A DNA stretch of 64,000 bases from Polyangiaceae bacterium (GTDB lineage: Bacteria; Myxococcota_A; Polyangia; Polyangiales; Polyangiaceae): the NCBI GenBank assembly GCA_025937785.1, contig JAICQQ010000003.1, positions 1 through 64,000 on the forward strand, given 5' to 3'. The notes beneath the pieces were generated by a model, which was not told where the DNA came from, did not search any database, and worked only from the letters and a program-made list of their open reading frames with translations. The position numbers and the translations under genes were made by a program. Below, in pieces: positions 1 to 8,230 of the stretch (the first letter of the stretch is position 1; the number at the start of each line of letters is the position of its first letter).

Positions 1-1
1 C

Positions 2-457
2 CAGGCGGTCGAAACGCTCGAAGCGCTCCCTGGCGTGCGGGTCTACATCGACGCGGGGCACTCCCGTTGGGTTCCTGCCGAACAGATGGCGGAGCGGCTC
101 AAAGGCGCGGGGATCGAGCTGGCGCGCGGTTTCGCGCTGAATACGTCCAACTTCATCGCCGACGACGAGCTCATCGGGTACGGCAACGACATTGCCGGTC
201 GCCTCGGCGGAGACGTGCACTACATCATCGATTCGAGCCGCAACGGCAACGGTGCGGCGCCCGACAACCAATGGTGCAACCCTCCAGGTAGGGCGCTCGG
301 GCGGCGCCCTGCGCCAGTCTCCGACGGCTCGCGGCTGGATGCGTTCGCCTGGCTCAAGAGTCCCGGTGAATCGGACGGCAGCTGCAACGGCGGCCCGCCC
401 GCGGGGCAGTGGTACCACGCCATGGCCCTCGAGTTGGCAAACAACGCCAAATGGTGA
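2..457 (+). CDS. GH6 cellulase, C-terminal fragment
   Basis: This is the C-terminal ~150 residues of a glycoside hydrolase family 6 enzyme (endoglucanase or cellobiohydrolase), an inverting enzyme that cleaves beta-1,4-glucan outside the cell. The frame is open to the window edge, so the N-terminus, any signal peptide and any carbohydrate-binding module are missing. Visible GH6 signatures are YIDAGHSRW near the start, the SRNGNG segment, WCNPPGRALG, and DAFAWLKSPGESDG. The last contains the Asp region that acts as the base in characterised GH6 enzymes. The GTG at 35 is internal to the domain and is not the true start. Its stop lies 2 bp from the stop of the convergent aminotransferase gene. 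Confidence 0.9.
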   Translation, partial: QAVETLEALPGVRVYIDAGHSRWVPAEQMAERLKGAGIELARGFALNTSNFIADDELIGYGNDIAGRLGGDVHYIIDSSRNGNGAAPDNQWCNPPGRALGRRPAPVSDGSRLDAFAWLKSPGESDGSCNGGPPAGQWYHAMALELANNAKW

Positions 458-459
458 AG

Positions 460-1659
460 TCACCGCCGTGCGGCGTCGACGCACGCACGATCGGTGACCA
501 AGCGCATGAGCCGGCGTCCCGCTTCGGCGAGCGTCGCGTCCTGCTTCGAGAAACAGAACCGGACCAGCTTGGATGCGTCGGGGCTGCCCTGTCTGTAGAA
601 GCTCGAGGCAGGCACCACGGCCACGCCGATCGATTCGACCAGGAAGCGCGCGAAGGCGACGTCGTCCAGGTCGCCTCGCGCAGGGAACTCGGCCATGACG
701 TAGTACGCGCCTTGGGGTGCGTACGGGCGAAAGCCCGCCGCGCCCAGCAGCGGCAAGAAGCTGTCTCGACGCTTTTGGTAACCGTCGCGCAGATCGCGAT
801 AGTACTCCGGGCCCAGGGTCAGCGCGGCGACCGCGCCACGCTGTAAGGGCGCGGGCGCCCCCACGGTGCAAAAGTCGTGGACCTTGCGGATGGCCGCGGT
901 GATATCCGGCGGCGCGATCGCGTAACCGATGCGCCAGCCCGTGACACTGTAGGTCTTACTCAAGCCCGAGATCATCACGGTGCGCTCCCGCAGCTCGGGC
1001 AGACTATGCGGGTAGACGTGTTGTCGCCCGTCGTACACGATGTGCTCGTAGATTTCATCGGTATAGACCAGCGCGTCGAACTCGTTCGCCAGGGCAGCGA
1101 TCTGCTCGAGCTCGGCTCGGCTGAAGACCTTGCCGGTGGGGTTGTGCGGAGTGTTGACGATGATGCCCTTCGTGCGCGCAGAAAACGCGCGGCGAAGCTC
1201 GTCGGGATCGAAGGAGAAGTCCGGCGGATGCAGCCTGACGAAGACGGGGACCGCACCCGACAAGATCGTGTCGGGGCCGTAGTTTTCGTACCAGGGTTCG
1301 AACACGATCACCTCCTCGCCGGGGTCGACGGTGGCGAGCAGCGTGCTCAACATGGCTTCGGTCGAACCGCACGTGACTGTGATCTCCCGTTCCGGATCCA
1401 CTTCGACGCCGCTGAACGCAAGGTGTTTCTGCGCAAGGGCTCGGCGAAACTCGGCGGCGCCCCAGGTGATGGCGTACTGATTGACGTCCTCCGCGATCGC
1501 GCGTCGAGCCGCCTCTTTCAGCTCCGCAGGCGCGGGAAAGTCAGGAAACCCTTGAGCCAGGTTCACCCCGCCGTGTTCCAGACACAAGCGCGTCATGTGC
1601 CGAATGACCGACTCGGTGAACTGCGAGGCCTTGTTCGATACTTTGCTGCGCTGACTCAT
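460..1659 (-). CDS. PLP-dependent class I/II aminotransferase
   Basis: A 399-residue cytosolic fold-type I aminotransferase. It resembles the methionine/kynurenine-oxoglutarate aminotransferase group (YbdL-like), which moves amino groups from bulky amino acids to 2-oxo acids. Visible motifs are AQGFPDFP near residue 35, NPTG at 173-176, YTDEIYE around 200-206, the Schiff-base lysine K235 in SGLSKTYS, and the GWRIGYA phosphate-binding Arg. The frame is open for 42 more codons upstream, but that stretch is not family-like. The ATG at 1659 gives MSQRSK and the normal family length. Substrate choice cannot be read from the sequence. Confidence 0.9.
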   Translation of the reverse strand: MSQRSKVSNKASQFTESVIRHMTRLCLEHGGVNLAQGFPDFPAPAELKEAARRAIAEDVNQYAITWGAAEFRRALAQKHLAFSGVEVDPEREITVTCGSTEAMLSTLLATVDPGEEVIVFEPWYENYGPDTILSGAVPVFVRLHPPDFSFDPDELRRAFSARTKGIIVNTPHNPTGKVFSRAELEQIAALANEFDALVYTDEIYEHIVYDGRQHVYPHSLPELRERTVMISGLSKTYSVTGWRIGYAIAPPDITAAIRKVHDFCTVGAPAPLQRGAVAALTLGPEYYRDLRDGYQKRRDSFLPLLGAAGFRPYAPQGAYYVMAEFPARGDLDDVAFARFLVESIGVAVVPASSFYRQGSPDASKLVRFCFSKQDATLAEAGRRLMRLVTDRACVDAARR

Positions 1660-1867
1660 CGCGGCCAGCATACACCGCGCGCTCACCTTGCAAATCCTGC
1701 TGTCGAACATGCGATAGTTGCCTTGGATTGCGCGCAGGTTGCACCCTACCGGCGTCATACGAGCGGGGAGTACGGCCGGGTGCACCGCCGTCGGACTCGC
1801 GTCGCCTGCGCGGTGCTCTTCCCAGCAAGTATGCGCAGGTGGCTTTGCGGGATGTGGGCACTTTGGG

Positions 1868-1896
1868 TTGACCTCTGAGCTAACGAGGCTAGCCTC
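1868..1896 (+). promoter_or_regulatory. Candidate sigma70-like promoter with 12-bp palindrome
   Basis: TTGACC is followed after 16 bp by TAGCCT, about 40 bp before the ATG of the arylsulfotransferase-like gene. The -10-like hexamer sits inside the perfect palindrome GAGGCTAGCCTC (1885-1896), which could be an operator. This is pattern matching only; the -10 fits the consensus poorly. Confidence 0.3.
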
Positions 1897-1938
1897 TCGC
1901 TTCGCTGACGTCCGATTCGAAACAAGAAAGGAGAAGTC

Positions 1939-3456
1939 ATGCGCTCACTTTGCTCTCAGGGAGGCGCCGTACCTGGCGCCTGCGCTCCACGTGTCTCCTG
2001 GCTGATCGCGCTGGTGCTCGCCAGCCCGATCGCTTGTAGCTCGGGTGGCGAGGGTGAAGGGACCGAGGGCGCGACGGCGTCCAATAGCTCGACCGTCGGG
2101 AGCGCCTCGAGCACTCAGGCGACAGTAGCCACCAGCAGCGCAGCATCGACGAGCACGGCGACGACCGGAACCGCCATGGAAGACCTCAACGTGAGCCTGT
2201 CACTGAGTGAAGCCATTCAAACGGTAGGCATCGTCGAGTTCTCGAGCCCGAGTGCAATCACGGAAGCGCGTGTGGACTTCGGCAGGCAAGCTGGAAGCTT
2301 CGAGTTCAGCGCGCCGGTGGACCTGACCGAGCCGAACTACCGCACGCTGCTGCTGGGGATGAAAGCGATGACCACCTACTACGTGCAGGTGGTTGCGCAA
2401 GCCGGCGGCGCGGCGCTAACGAGTGAGGTGCTGACGATCGACACCCGGGATCTGCCGAACTCTACCCCGAACGTCAGCGTCAACGACGTGAACCCCTCCG
2501 CGTTGTACGGTGGATTCACCATCAACTGCACCGGTGTGGGCGGGCTTGGCGGCAACCAGGGCAGCGGCGTTGCCTTCATCATCGACCAGGACGGTGATCC
2601 AGTGTGGGCTTACGACCTCCAAGGCACCGTGGTGTCCGGTTGCTCGCGCGCGCGCATGTCGTTCGACGGCAAGGACATGTGGATCGGCAACTTCAGCAAC
2701 GTGAGCCCCGACGGCGCGCTCATGCGCCTCCGCATGGATGGCAGCATCAGCGAGACGTTCAGCTTTCCGGGGCGGCATCACGACTTCACGGTGCTTCCCA
2801 ACAACAACATCCTGTTCCAAGAACAAGAGAACGGCGGTATGGGAATGGGCGGTGCCGACGAGGGGCCAGACCTCATCCGCGAGCTCGACGTCAATACCGG
2901 CACGGCCCGCGACATCTACCACGAGAATACCGATTTCGCCGAGCAGATCGCCGAGTCGGGCGCGCACACGAACTACATCAAGTACGTGCCGCACCTGAAT
3001 GGGATTTCGTTCTCGATGCGTCACACCAACACCATCGGCGTGATCAGCTATCCTGAGCCGGGTGAAACGGCAGAGCTCTTGATGGTGTTCGGCGGACCGC
3101 TCAACGACTTCGATTTCGAGTGGGAGGTCCAGCACGGACACCAGGTACTCGAGGAGAGCATCCTCATCTTCAACAACAACGCCGAAGGCAGCTTCGGTGA
3201 GTCGGCGGTGCTCGAATACGAGTACGACTTGGCTGCCGGCACCGGGACGCAGGTGCTCGACTATCGATCGGGCAACAACTCCGGCGCTTTCGGGGATGCG
3301 CAGCGGCTTCCCAATGGGAATACCTTCATCACCTACTCGACCTCGGGCGTCTGGCACGAGATCGACGCCAACGGCGACCTGGTGCGGGAGATGACGACGG
3401 ATGGGCTCGGCTACTCCGAACACCGCAAGAGCCTGTACGGGCCGCCGCCCCACTGA
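1939..3456 (+). CDS. Arylsulfotransferase (ASST)-like lipoprotein
   Basis: A 505-residue exported protein. An N-terminal signal ends in a lipobox with Cys33 (ASPIAC), then comes a Ser/Thr/Ala-rich linker to about residue 80, a fibronectin-like beta region, and a large beta-propeller. The propeller has the repeated His/Asn-rich patterns of the arylsulfotransferase family (PGRHHDFTVLPNNN, HTNYIKYVPH, SMRHTNTIGV, HGHQVL). Characterised ASST enzymes transfer sulfate between phenolic esters in the periplasm. Activity is not proven here, because the catalytic His was assigned only by fold-level resemblance. A strong AAGGAG 6 nt before the ATG fixes the start. Confidence 0.75.
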   Translation: MRSLCSQGGAVPGACAPRVSWLIALVLASPIACSSGGEGEGTEGATASNSSTVGSASSTQATVATSSAASTSTATTGTAMEDLNVSLSLSEAIQTVGIVEFSSPSAITEARVDFGRQAGSFEFSAPVDLTEPNYRTLLLGMKAMTTYYVQVVAQAGGAALTSEVLTIDTRDLPNSTPNVSVNDVNPSALYGGFTINCTGVGGLGGNQGSGVAFIIDQDGDPVWAYDLQGTVVSGCSRARMSFDGKDMWIGNFSNVSPDGALMRLRMDGSISETFSFPGRHHDFTVLPNNNILFQEQENGGMGMGGADEGPDLIRELDVNTGTARDIYHENTDFAEQIAESGAHTNYIKYVPHLNGISFSMRHTNTIGVISYPEPGETAELLMVFGGPLNDFDFEWEVQHGHQVLEESILIFNNNAEGSFGESAVLEYEYDLAAGTGTQVLDYRSGNNSGAFGDAQRLPNGNTFITYSTSGVWHEIDANGDLVREMTTDGLGYSEHRKSLYGPPPH

Positions 3457-3462
3457 CGCGCG

Positions 3463-4659
3463 TCATTTCGGGATTTCGAACTGCGGTTCGCAGGCGAAGT
3501 TCACGGCCAACGTGGTGGCGGCGTCGGCCTGAACGGTTTGGCACGCGTCGGTGCAGAGCACGATGCGCGACGGGGTTTCGGTGTCGTCATAGTGCCACGC
3601 GAGCCCGTCGCATTCGGGATCGTACGCCAAAGCGTTCGGAGATCCGTTGTCGACGCTGTACGTCACCGCCACGGCTTCCTTGTCGAATTCACGACCGGCA
3701 GGTGGTTCGGGGATAGCCACGTCGCACGAGATCGCCGACCCGCGGATCTGGTCGATAGCGGCGCGGAAGTCTTGCGACGTTTGGGTGGGGTTACCGGTGT
3801 CGATGAGGAACGCGCGTTCGGTGCCGCCCGCTTCGGCGATGGCCGCCAAGTTCGTGACCGTGTCCGGGGCATCGTCGAACGGCGGATTGGCGACACCGAT
3901 GACGTACGTGGGGATCGCGTCGGCGACCGAGGCAGCGAGCTCCGCCACGTCGTCTACGCTCGCGTCGTCGCAATCTTGCGGGTAGCCGTCCGTCACGAGC
4001 ACAATCGCGTAGCGGCCGGGCCGAGAAATCCTCTGCTCTTCGATGTAAGTGACGAGGCCGCTCATCACTGCCAGCGTCGGAGTCCCTCCGATCCAGTCTT
4101 CCTCGGGCACGGCATCCAAGGCGGGCTCGAAATCGCCGTTGGGCAGCGCCGTCATCGGGATTGCCGGCTCGGTGTACCGCTCGGGATCGCAGCGCTCGTC
4201 CTCCTCGCTCGAGTTGGGGAAGAACGTGAGCGCTGCAGACAGTCCCGCCGAGGCAGGATCGGCGAAGAACGCCGAAGTGGCGGCGGCGACGGGATCCCAC
4301 TTGAGGCTCTGGTCGTGCCAGTCTTCGTCGCCTTTCCCCATGCTGCCGGAGCGATCGAAGCCGAATGCGAGATACACTGGCTCGAGGTCGGTCGTGCTCG
4401 TTTCCGTCGCGCAGGTCTCCACCGTGCCGGTGACCGTCCCGCTAGGACCAGAGCCGCCGATGCCGAGCCCGGAAGTTCCCAGGACCGGTCCCGAGCCGCC
4501 CAGTCCCGCGTGGCCGGTGGTTGTTGTGTTCACGAGCCCCGTCGAGGTCGATACCGCACTGGTTTGGCCCGTGGTGCCGTCGGAGCTGGAGGCGTCCGTG
4601 CCGCAGGCCGCGCCTCCGAGGGCAGTCAGAGGCACCATGAAAGCAAAGGCAGATCGCAT
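3463..4659 (-). CDS. vWA-domain lipoprotein
   Basis: A 398-residue lipoprotein (lipobox Cys19, LGGAAC) with a Ser/Thr/Gly-rich linker to about residue 80, followed by a von Willebrand factor A domain. The MIDAS metal site is intact: DRSGS at 102-106 and the later VTDGYPQDC loop. This indicates Mg2+-dependent ligand binding at the cell surface. The ATG at 4659 was chosen because it opens a proper signal peptide; the longer frame upstream is charged and not signal-like. It lies downstream of the prolyl oligopeptidase gene on the same strand, but a terminator-like hairpin separates them. The ligand is unknown. Confidence 0.82.
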   Translation of the reverse strand: MRSAFAFMVPLTALGGAACGTDASSSDGTTGQTSAVSTSTGLVNTTTTGHAGLGGSGPVLGTSGLGIGGSGPSGTVTGTVETCATETSTTDLEPVYLAFGFDRSGSMGKGDEDWHDQSLKWDPVAAATSAFFADPASAGLSAALTFFPNSSEEDERCDPERYTEPAIPMTALPNGDFEPALDAVPEEDWIGGTPTLAVMSGLVTYIEEQRISRPGRYAIVLVTDGYPQDCDDASVDDVAELAASVADAIPTYVIGVANPPFDDAPDTVTNLAAIAEAGGTERAFLIDTGNPTQTSQDFRAAIDQIRGSAISCDVAIPEPPAGREFDKEAVAVTYSVDNGSPNALAYDPECDGLAWHYDDTETPSRIVLCTDACQTVQADAATTLAVNFACEPQFEIPK

Positions 4660-4751
4660 GGCTGAGAGAACCTCGACGCAACGAGGCCGCTCCGGGTAAT
4701 GCCTGGTGTCGAGCAGGCGATCTCGATACTTTTCAAAAAAGCGTCGACGGG

Positions 4752-4787
4752 GACTCCGGCCCCCGAATTCATGGGGGACCACGAGTC
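4752..4787 (-). terminator. Hairpin with downstream T-run after the prolyl oligopeptidase gene
   Basis: Read on the minus strand, GACTC and GAGTC form an outer stem and CCCCC/GGGGG an inner stem around ATGAATTC. Eleven bases later there is a run of six T (plus-strand A-run 4735-4740). It starts 5 bp after the peptidase stop, as an intrinsic terminator would, although the T-run is displaced from the stem. Confidence 0.5.
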
Positions 4788-4792
4788 GTGGT

Positions 4793-7036
4793 TCAGTGGG
4801 GCGAAGCGCCGCCGCGTGGGCCGACGGGCACGTCGAGCGCGTCGAGCATGAACGCCTGCACGTCGACCTGCTCGCTGATCCGCGCGTCGAGCTTGGAATC
4901 GCCGCCGTGGCCGGTGTCCGCGTCCGTGCGTAGCAAGATCGGGGAGCCGCTGGTGTTCACTGCTTGGAGCCGGGCCACCATCTTTCGCGACTGCATCGGC
5001 TCGACGCGCGGATCGTTCTCGCCGGTCAGCATCAACACGGGCGGGTAGCCCGCGGCATCGGGGACGTTGTGGTACGGCGAGTAGGCGCGGAGTGCGCGGA
5101 ACTGGTCGCGATCGGCGACGCTGCCGAACTCGGTGATGTTGAAGGCACCGTTCGGCGACAACTCGACGCGCAGCATGTCGTAGATGCCGACGGAGGAAAC
5201 CGCAGCCCCGAACAGATCGGGGTGCTGCACCAGCGTCGCCCCCATCAGCAGGCCGCCGTTGCTGCCGCCAATGATCCCGAGCCGCTGGGGCTTGGTGTAG
5301 CCCCGTTCACTCAGGTGGCGCAGCACCGCGGCGAAGTCGTCGAACACATTTTGCTTGTTGGTCAGGTTGCCTGCGCGATGCCAGGCTGCCCCGAACTCGC
5401 CGCCACCGCGTAGATTGGCCACCACGAACAGCAGGCCCTGCTCGAGCCAAAGGCCCGCGCTCGCTCGAAAGTGCGGTTCGAGGCTGACGCCGTAACCGCC
5501 GTACCCCGTAGCGATGCAAGCGTGCGTTCCGTCCAGCTTCAGATCCTTGGGGGCCAGGATGTTGAGCGGGACGCGGGTGCCATCCTTCGAGATCGCGAAC
5601 TCGCGCAGCGCCTGGTAAGGAGCAGGGTCGAACGGCGCGCGATCGGCGAGCGCCGTCTTCGTGAAGCGTTTCCCGTCGTCGTCGAGTCGATACCAAGCGG
5701 GCGGCTCGAGGAACGACTCGGCTTGCACCAGCACGCTGCCGGTCCCGTCGCGCGTGAGCCCGACGAATGACGCCACCGACAGCGGTAGCTCGAGCGGTTC
5801 GGGTACGCCCAAGTGATCGAAGCGCCGAACCGCGGTCGGACCGCCGAGCTGATACGTCAGGTACAGGTCGCGGTCGCTCACGAGCAGCGTGCGCTCGCCC
5901 CAAAAGTCCGTCACGATCGGGTGTTCGCCGGCAGGTACAATCGTGCGCGCTGCGCGAGCGTCGAGCGTGGCGGCGTCGATGCGGATCACCTCACCCTTGG
6001 GTGAGCGGGCGCGCGTGATCGCGAGCAAGTCGCGTGTGTGGGGCAGGAATGCTGCTTGAATCAGCTGCTCGCCGAAGCGCGAAAACTGACGCCATTGGCC
6101 CTGCTCATCGCGGAGGTAGTGGGCGAACTCGCCCCCATCGCCGTTCTGTACCGTCAACAGCACGCGCCCCAATCCGTCTACCTCCAACTGGTTTTCGGCG
6201 ATACGCGGAAGTTCCTTGCCGATTTCGTAGCGATCGCTGCTCTCCTGCGTCCCGAGCGTGTGGAAATATACCTGCTGATAGAAGGCTAGATCCGCCGTCG
6301 CGCGTTCGCCGACGCGCGGGTAGCGCGTGTAGTAGAAGCCCGATCCATCCGGCGCCCAGGCCAAGTCGCCGCCGGCGGTTCCGCCGTTGACGCGGGTTAC
6401 GGCGTCCTCGAGCTTGGCGCCGTCGGCCACGCGGTACACGCTGACGTCGCCGAGTTCGGTGCCCGCGCGCGAGAGCGACACCGCGAGCAGCGTGCCGTCG
6501 GGCGATGGCACGAACCAGTCGATCGCCGTTTGCCCGGTGCCGTCGAGGTGATTCGGATCGACCAAGACCTTCCCGGAGCTCGGCTCGGCGCCGGGCTCGA
6601 GCGCGACGATGACAGGTTGCTGGGCAGGGGGTCGATGCACCTTGACGAACCAGCGGCCCGCCACGGCTTCGACCCACTGATATCTCGGAGGCTCCGCCGC
6701 GAACAGTGCTCGCACCCGATCTTGGATCAGGTCGCGCCCGGGCAGCGCGTCGAGCACGCCGCGTGTGTAGCGGTTTTGCGCGGCGACCCAGCTTCTCACC
6801 GCCGGGTCGGCAGAGTCTTCGAGCCAGCGATACTCGTCGGTGACGGCGACGCCGTGGTAGCGGTCGACCACCGGGTGCTTGGGGGTGTCGGGCGGCTGAA
6901 CCCCGGCGCCTCGCGTGTGTGGTGTTGGTTCGGGGGGCACCGACGTCGACATCGGCGCGCCGCTGCATGCGACAACGAGCGCGACGGTGCCCGCGCCGAC
7001 GAAGCTCTGCACGCCACCCTCGTTTCGCTTGCGCAT
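4793..7036 (-). CDS. Prolyl oligopeptidase family S9 lipoprotein
   Basis: A 747-residue serine peptidase of the prolyl oligopeptidase family, which cleaves short proline-containing peptides. A lipobox (ALVVAC, Cys24) suggests it is anchored in the periplasm or outer membrane. Domain order is a signal/linker (1-50), a seven-bladed beta-propeller (about 120-460) and an alpha/beta-hydrolase domain (about 480-735). The catalytic triad is complete: Ser592 in GGSNGG, Asp675 in TGENDPRVEP and His710 in DTGHGG. The length matches the family with an added lipoprotein leader. The ATG at 7036 precedes a normal signal sequence. Confidence 0.93.
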   Translation of the reverse strand: MRKRNEGGVQSFVGAGTVALVVACSGAPMSTSVPPEPTPHTRGAGVQPPDTPKHPVVDRYHGVAVTDEYRWLEDSADPAVRSWVAAQNRYTRGVLDALPGRDLIQDRVRALFAAEPPRYQWVEAVAGRWFVKVHRPPAQQPVIVALEPGAEPSSGKVLVDPNHLDGTGQTAIDWFVPSPDGTLLAVSLSRAGTELGDVSVYRVADGAKLEDAVTRVNGGTAGGDLAWAPDGSGFYYTRYPRVGERATADLAFYQQVYFHTLGTQESSDRYEIGKELPRIAENQLEVDGLGRVLLTVQNGDGGEFAHYLRDEQGQWRQFSRFGEQLIQAAFLPHTRDLLAITRARSPKGEVIRIDAATLDARAARTIVPAGEHPIVTDFWGERTLLVSDRDLYLTYQLGGPTAVRRFDHLGVPEPLELPLSVASFVGLTRDGTGSVLVQAESFLEPPAWYRLDDDGKRFTKTALADRAPFDPAPYQALREFAISKDGTRVPLNILAPKDLKLDGTHACIATGYGGYGVSLEPHFRASAGLWLEQGLLFVVANLRGGGEFGAAWHRAGNLTNKQNVFDDFAAVLRHLSERGYTKPQRLGIIGGSNGGLLMGATLVQHPDLFGAAVSSVGIYDMLRVELSPNGAFNITEFGSVADRDQFRALRAYSPYHNVPDAAGYPPVLMLTGENDPRVEPMQSRKMVARLQAVNTSGSPILLRTDADTGHGGDSKLDARISEQVDVQAFMLDALDVPVGPRGGASPH

Positions 7037-7180
7037 GCCGGGAACGATAGTCGACTCCGTGGCGCTGCAGAACCCAAATGCTCGGCGGCGGCGCTAAAGC
7101 AGTGCGGGGCTCGAGGGCGCTGACTTGCGAGGCCCGACGCCTCAGAGTAAAGAGGCGGAGCTAACGAAAGAGGAGCCAGC

Positions 7181-7480
7181 ATGTTCGGACTCGTCGGAAA
7201 GTTCATCGCCCAAGAAGGAAAGCGCGAAGCGCTGATCTCCGTGCTCGCGGCCGCGACCGGCGAACTGCCAGGCTGTCTCAGCTACATCGTGGCTCGCGAC
7301 GCCCGCGACGCGGACACCATCTGGATCACCGAGGTCTGGGAGGACGCCGCCCACCACGCGGCGTCCTTGAAGCTGCCCGCAGTACAGCAGGCGATCCAGC
7401 AGGCGCGCCCCTGGATCCGCAGCATGGAGCAGGTGGCCACGACCGAGCCCGTCTCCGGCGTAGGCCCGTCTCCGGCGTAG
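7181..7480 (+). CDS. ABM-domain quinol monooxygenase-like protein
   Basis: A 99-residue single-domain protein of the antibiotic biosynthesis monooxygenase (YgiN-like) ferredoxin-like fold. Family members dimerise and oxidise quinols or polyketide-like phenols without a cofactor. Typical features are GKFIAQEGKREAL, PGCLSYIVARD and WITEVWED. A good GAGGAG-type site precedes the ATG. The last ~10 residues (VSGVGPSPA) are encoded by a 17-bp tandem repeat that also provides the TAG stop, so the natural C-terminus may have been changed by repeat expansion. Confidence 0.8.
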   Translation: MFGLVGKFIAQEGKREALISVLAAATGELPGCLSYIVARDARDADTIWITEVWEDAAHHAASLKLPAVQQAIQQARPWIRSMEQVATTEPVSGVGPSPA

Positions 7481-7515
7481 ACCCATCCCCGGCGTAGGCC
7501 CATCTCCGGCGTAGG
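7448..7515 (+). repeat. 17-bp tandem repeat, four units
   Basis: There are four consecutive 17-bp units of the form CCC[G/A]TCTCCGGCGTAG[G/A], with only one to three differences between units. The array begins inside the 3' end of the ABM gene and runs into the intergenic space. Because 17 is not a multiple of three and each unit contains TAG, the second unit supplies the gene's stop codon. Confidence 0.95.
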
Positions 7516-7555
7516 CCCCGCGAAGCACCGTCGCGGTGAAGTCAGCGCTCGGTGA

Positions 7556-7849
7556 CTACAGCAGGCACTGTTCGAGCCCATCCGGGTTCGACGCCTGCAT
7601 CGCGCATTCGAACTCGCGGCGCGATACCCGATCGCTGCACTCTGCGAAGGCCGGGTCACGATTTGCCTTGGCGCGAGCTTCGTTCTTGAGCTTCAGTCGA
7701 TCGGGGGGTGACGTGTCCGGTCGATCCGACTCGAGCAGAAGCTCGACGTATTTGTCGAGCAAGCTGTAGCACTCGTCCTGAGTCAGGCTTTTCTGGCACC
7801 CCGCCGCCAGCACCAGGCAGACGAGGGCCGGGGCGCGAACCGCGCTCAA
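7556..7849 (-). CDS. Small four-cysteine lipoprotein (copy B)
   Basis: A predicted 97-residue lipoprotein with no recognised function. The best start is TTG at 7849, which overlaps the TGA of the upstream gene (TTGA) and opens a proper signal with lipobox LAAGC. The mature part has four cysteines in [D/E/A/F]EC-like contexts spaced x43, x10 and x12. These match the neighbouring copy A (x42, x11, x13), so the two are paralogues from an old tandem duplication. Four conserved cysteines suggest two disulfides in the periplasm. No ATG or GTG start fits. Confidence 0.7.
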   Translation of the reverse strand: MSAVRAPALVCLVLAAGCQKSLTQDECYSLLDKYVELLLESDRPDTSPPDRLKLKNEARAKANRDPAFAECSDRVSRREFECAMQASNPDGLEQCLL

Positions 7850-8136
7850 TCGAAGCAGTCCTCGGCGGCCTCGTCGGCGGTGGCAGCGTTTCGTACACAC
7901 TCGAGCGCCTTGTTGGTGATGCGCTTGCCGACGCAGTCCTTCATCGTGCTGTCCTTCAGCTCGCGCTTGGTCGCATCGATTTCGGCCAGAATGGCCTTCT
8001 CGTTGCTGGAGCCAAGCGTGGCCCGAAGCTCCAAGCGTGCCACTTGCTCGATGATTTCTTCGCATTCTTCGACGGTCGCGGGGTGGCCACAACCGCTCGC
8101 CACGCAAGCCAAAAATGGCAAAAGACGACGCCTCAT
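7846..8136 (-). CDS. Small four-cysteine lipoprotein (copy A)
   Basis: A 96-residue predicted lipoprotein (MRRRLLPFLACVASGC) with four further cysteines in EEC, KDC, LEC and EDC. It is helical in appearance and of unknown function. It is a paralogue of the next gene, which it overlaps by 4 bp (translational coupling). The ATG at 8136 was chosen because it begins the signal peptide; the much longer open frame upstream would overlap the divergent TPR gene and has no signal. The shared cysteine spacing is the main evidence that both are real. Confidence 0.75.
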   Translation of the reverse strand: MRRRLLPFLACVASGCGHPATVEECEEIIEQVARLELRATLGSSNEKAILAEIDATKRELKDSTMKDCVGKRITNKALECVRNAATADEAAEDCFD

Positions 8137-8230
8137 GGGATGCCGGAGCTTTGCGCCTGGAACGCGCGAAGGCAAGTCTCCGCAACGAAATCTGGACGTG
8201 TGTGCAGCGCCTGCTATTTTCTTAGCGAGT

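Noticed and set aside
877-1878. Long plus-strand open frame opposite the aminotransferase
   Set aside because: Its protein has no family features; the opposite strand encodes a complete PLP enzyme. High GC produces such shadow frames.
2416-3453. Long minus-strand open frame opposite the arylsulfotransferase-like gene
   Set aside because: No recognisable motifs, and the opposite strand has a signal peptide, Shine-Dalgarno and propeller pattern.
3538-4665. 375-residue plus-strand open frame opposite the vWA gene
   Set aside because: Arg/Gly-rich composition typical of an antisense GC frame; the real gene has an intact MIDAS motif.
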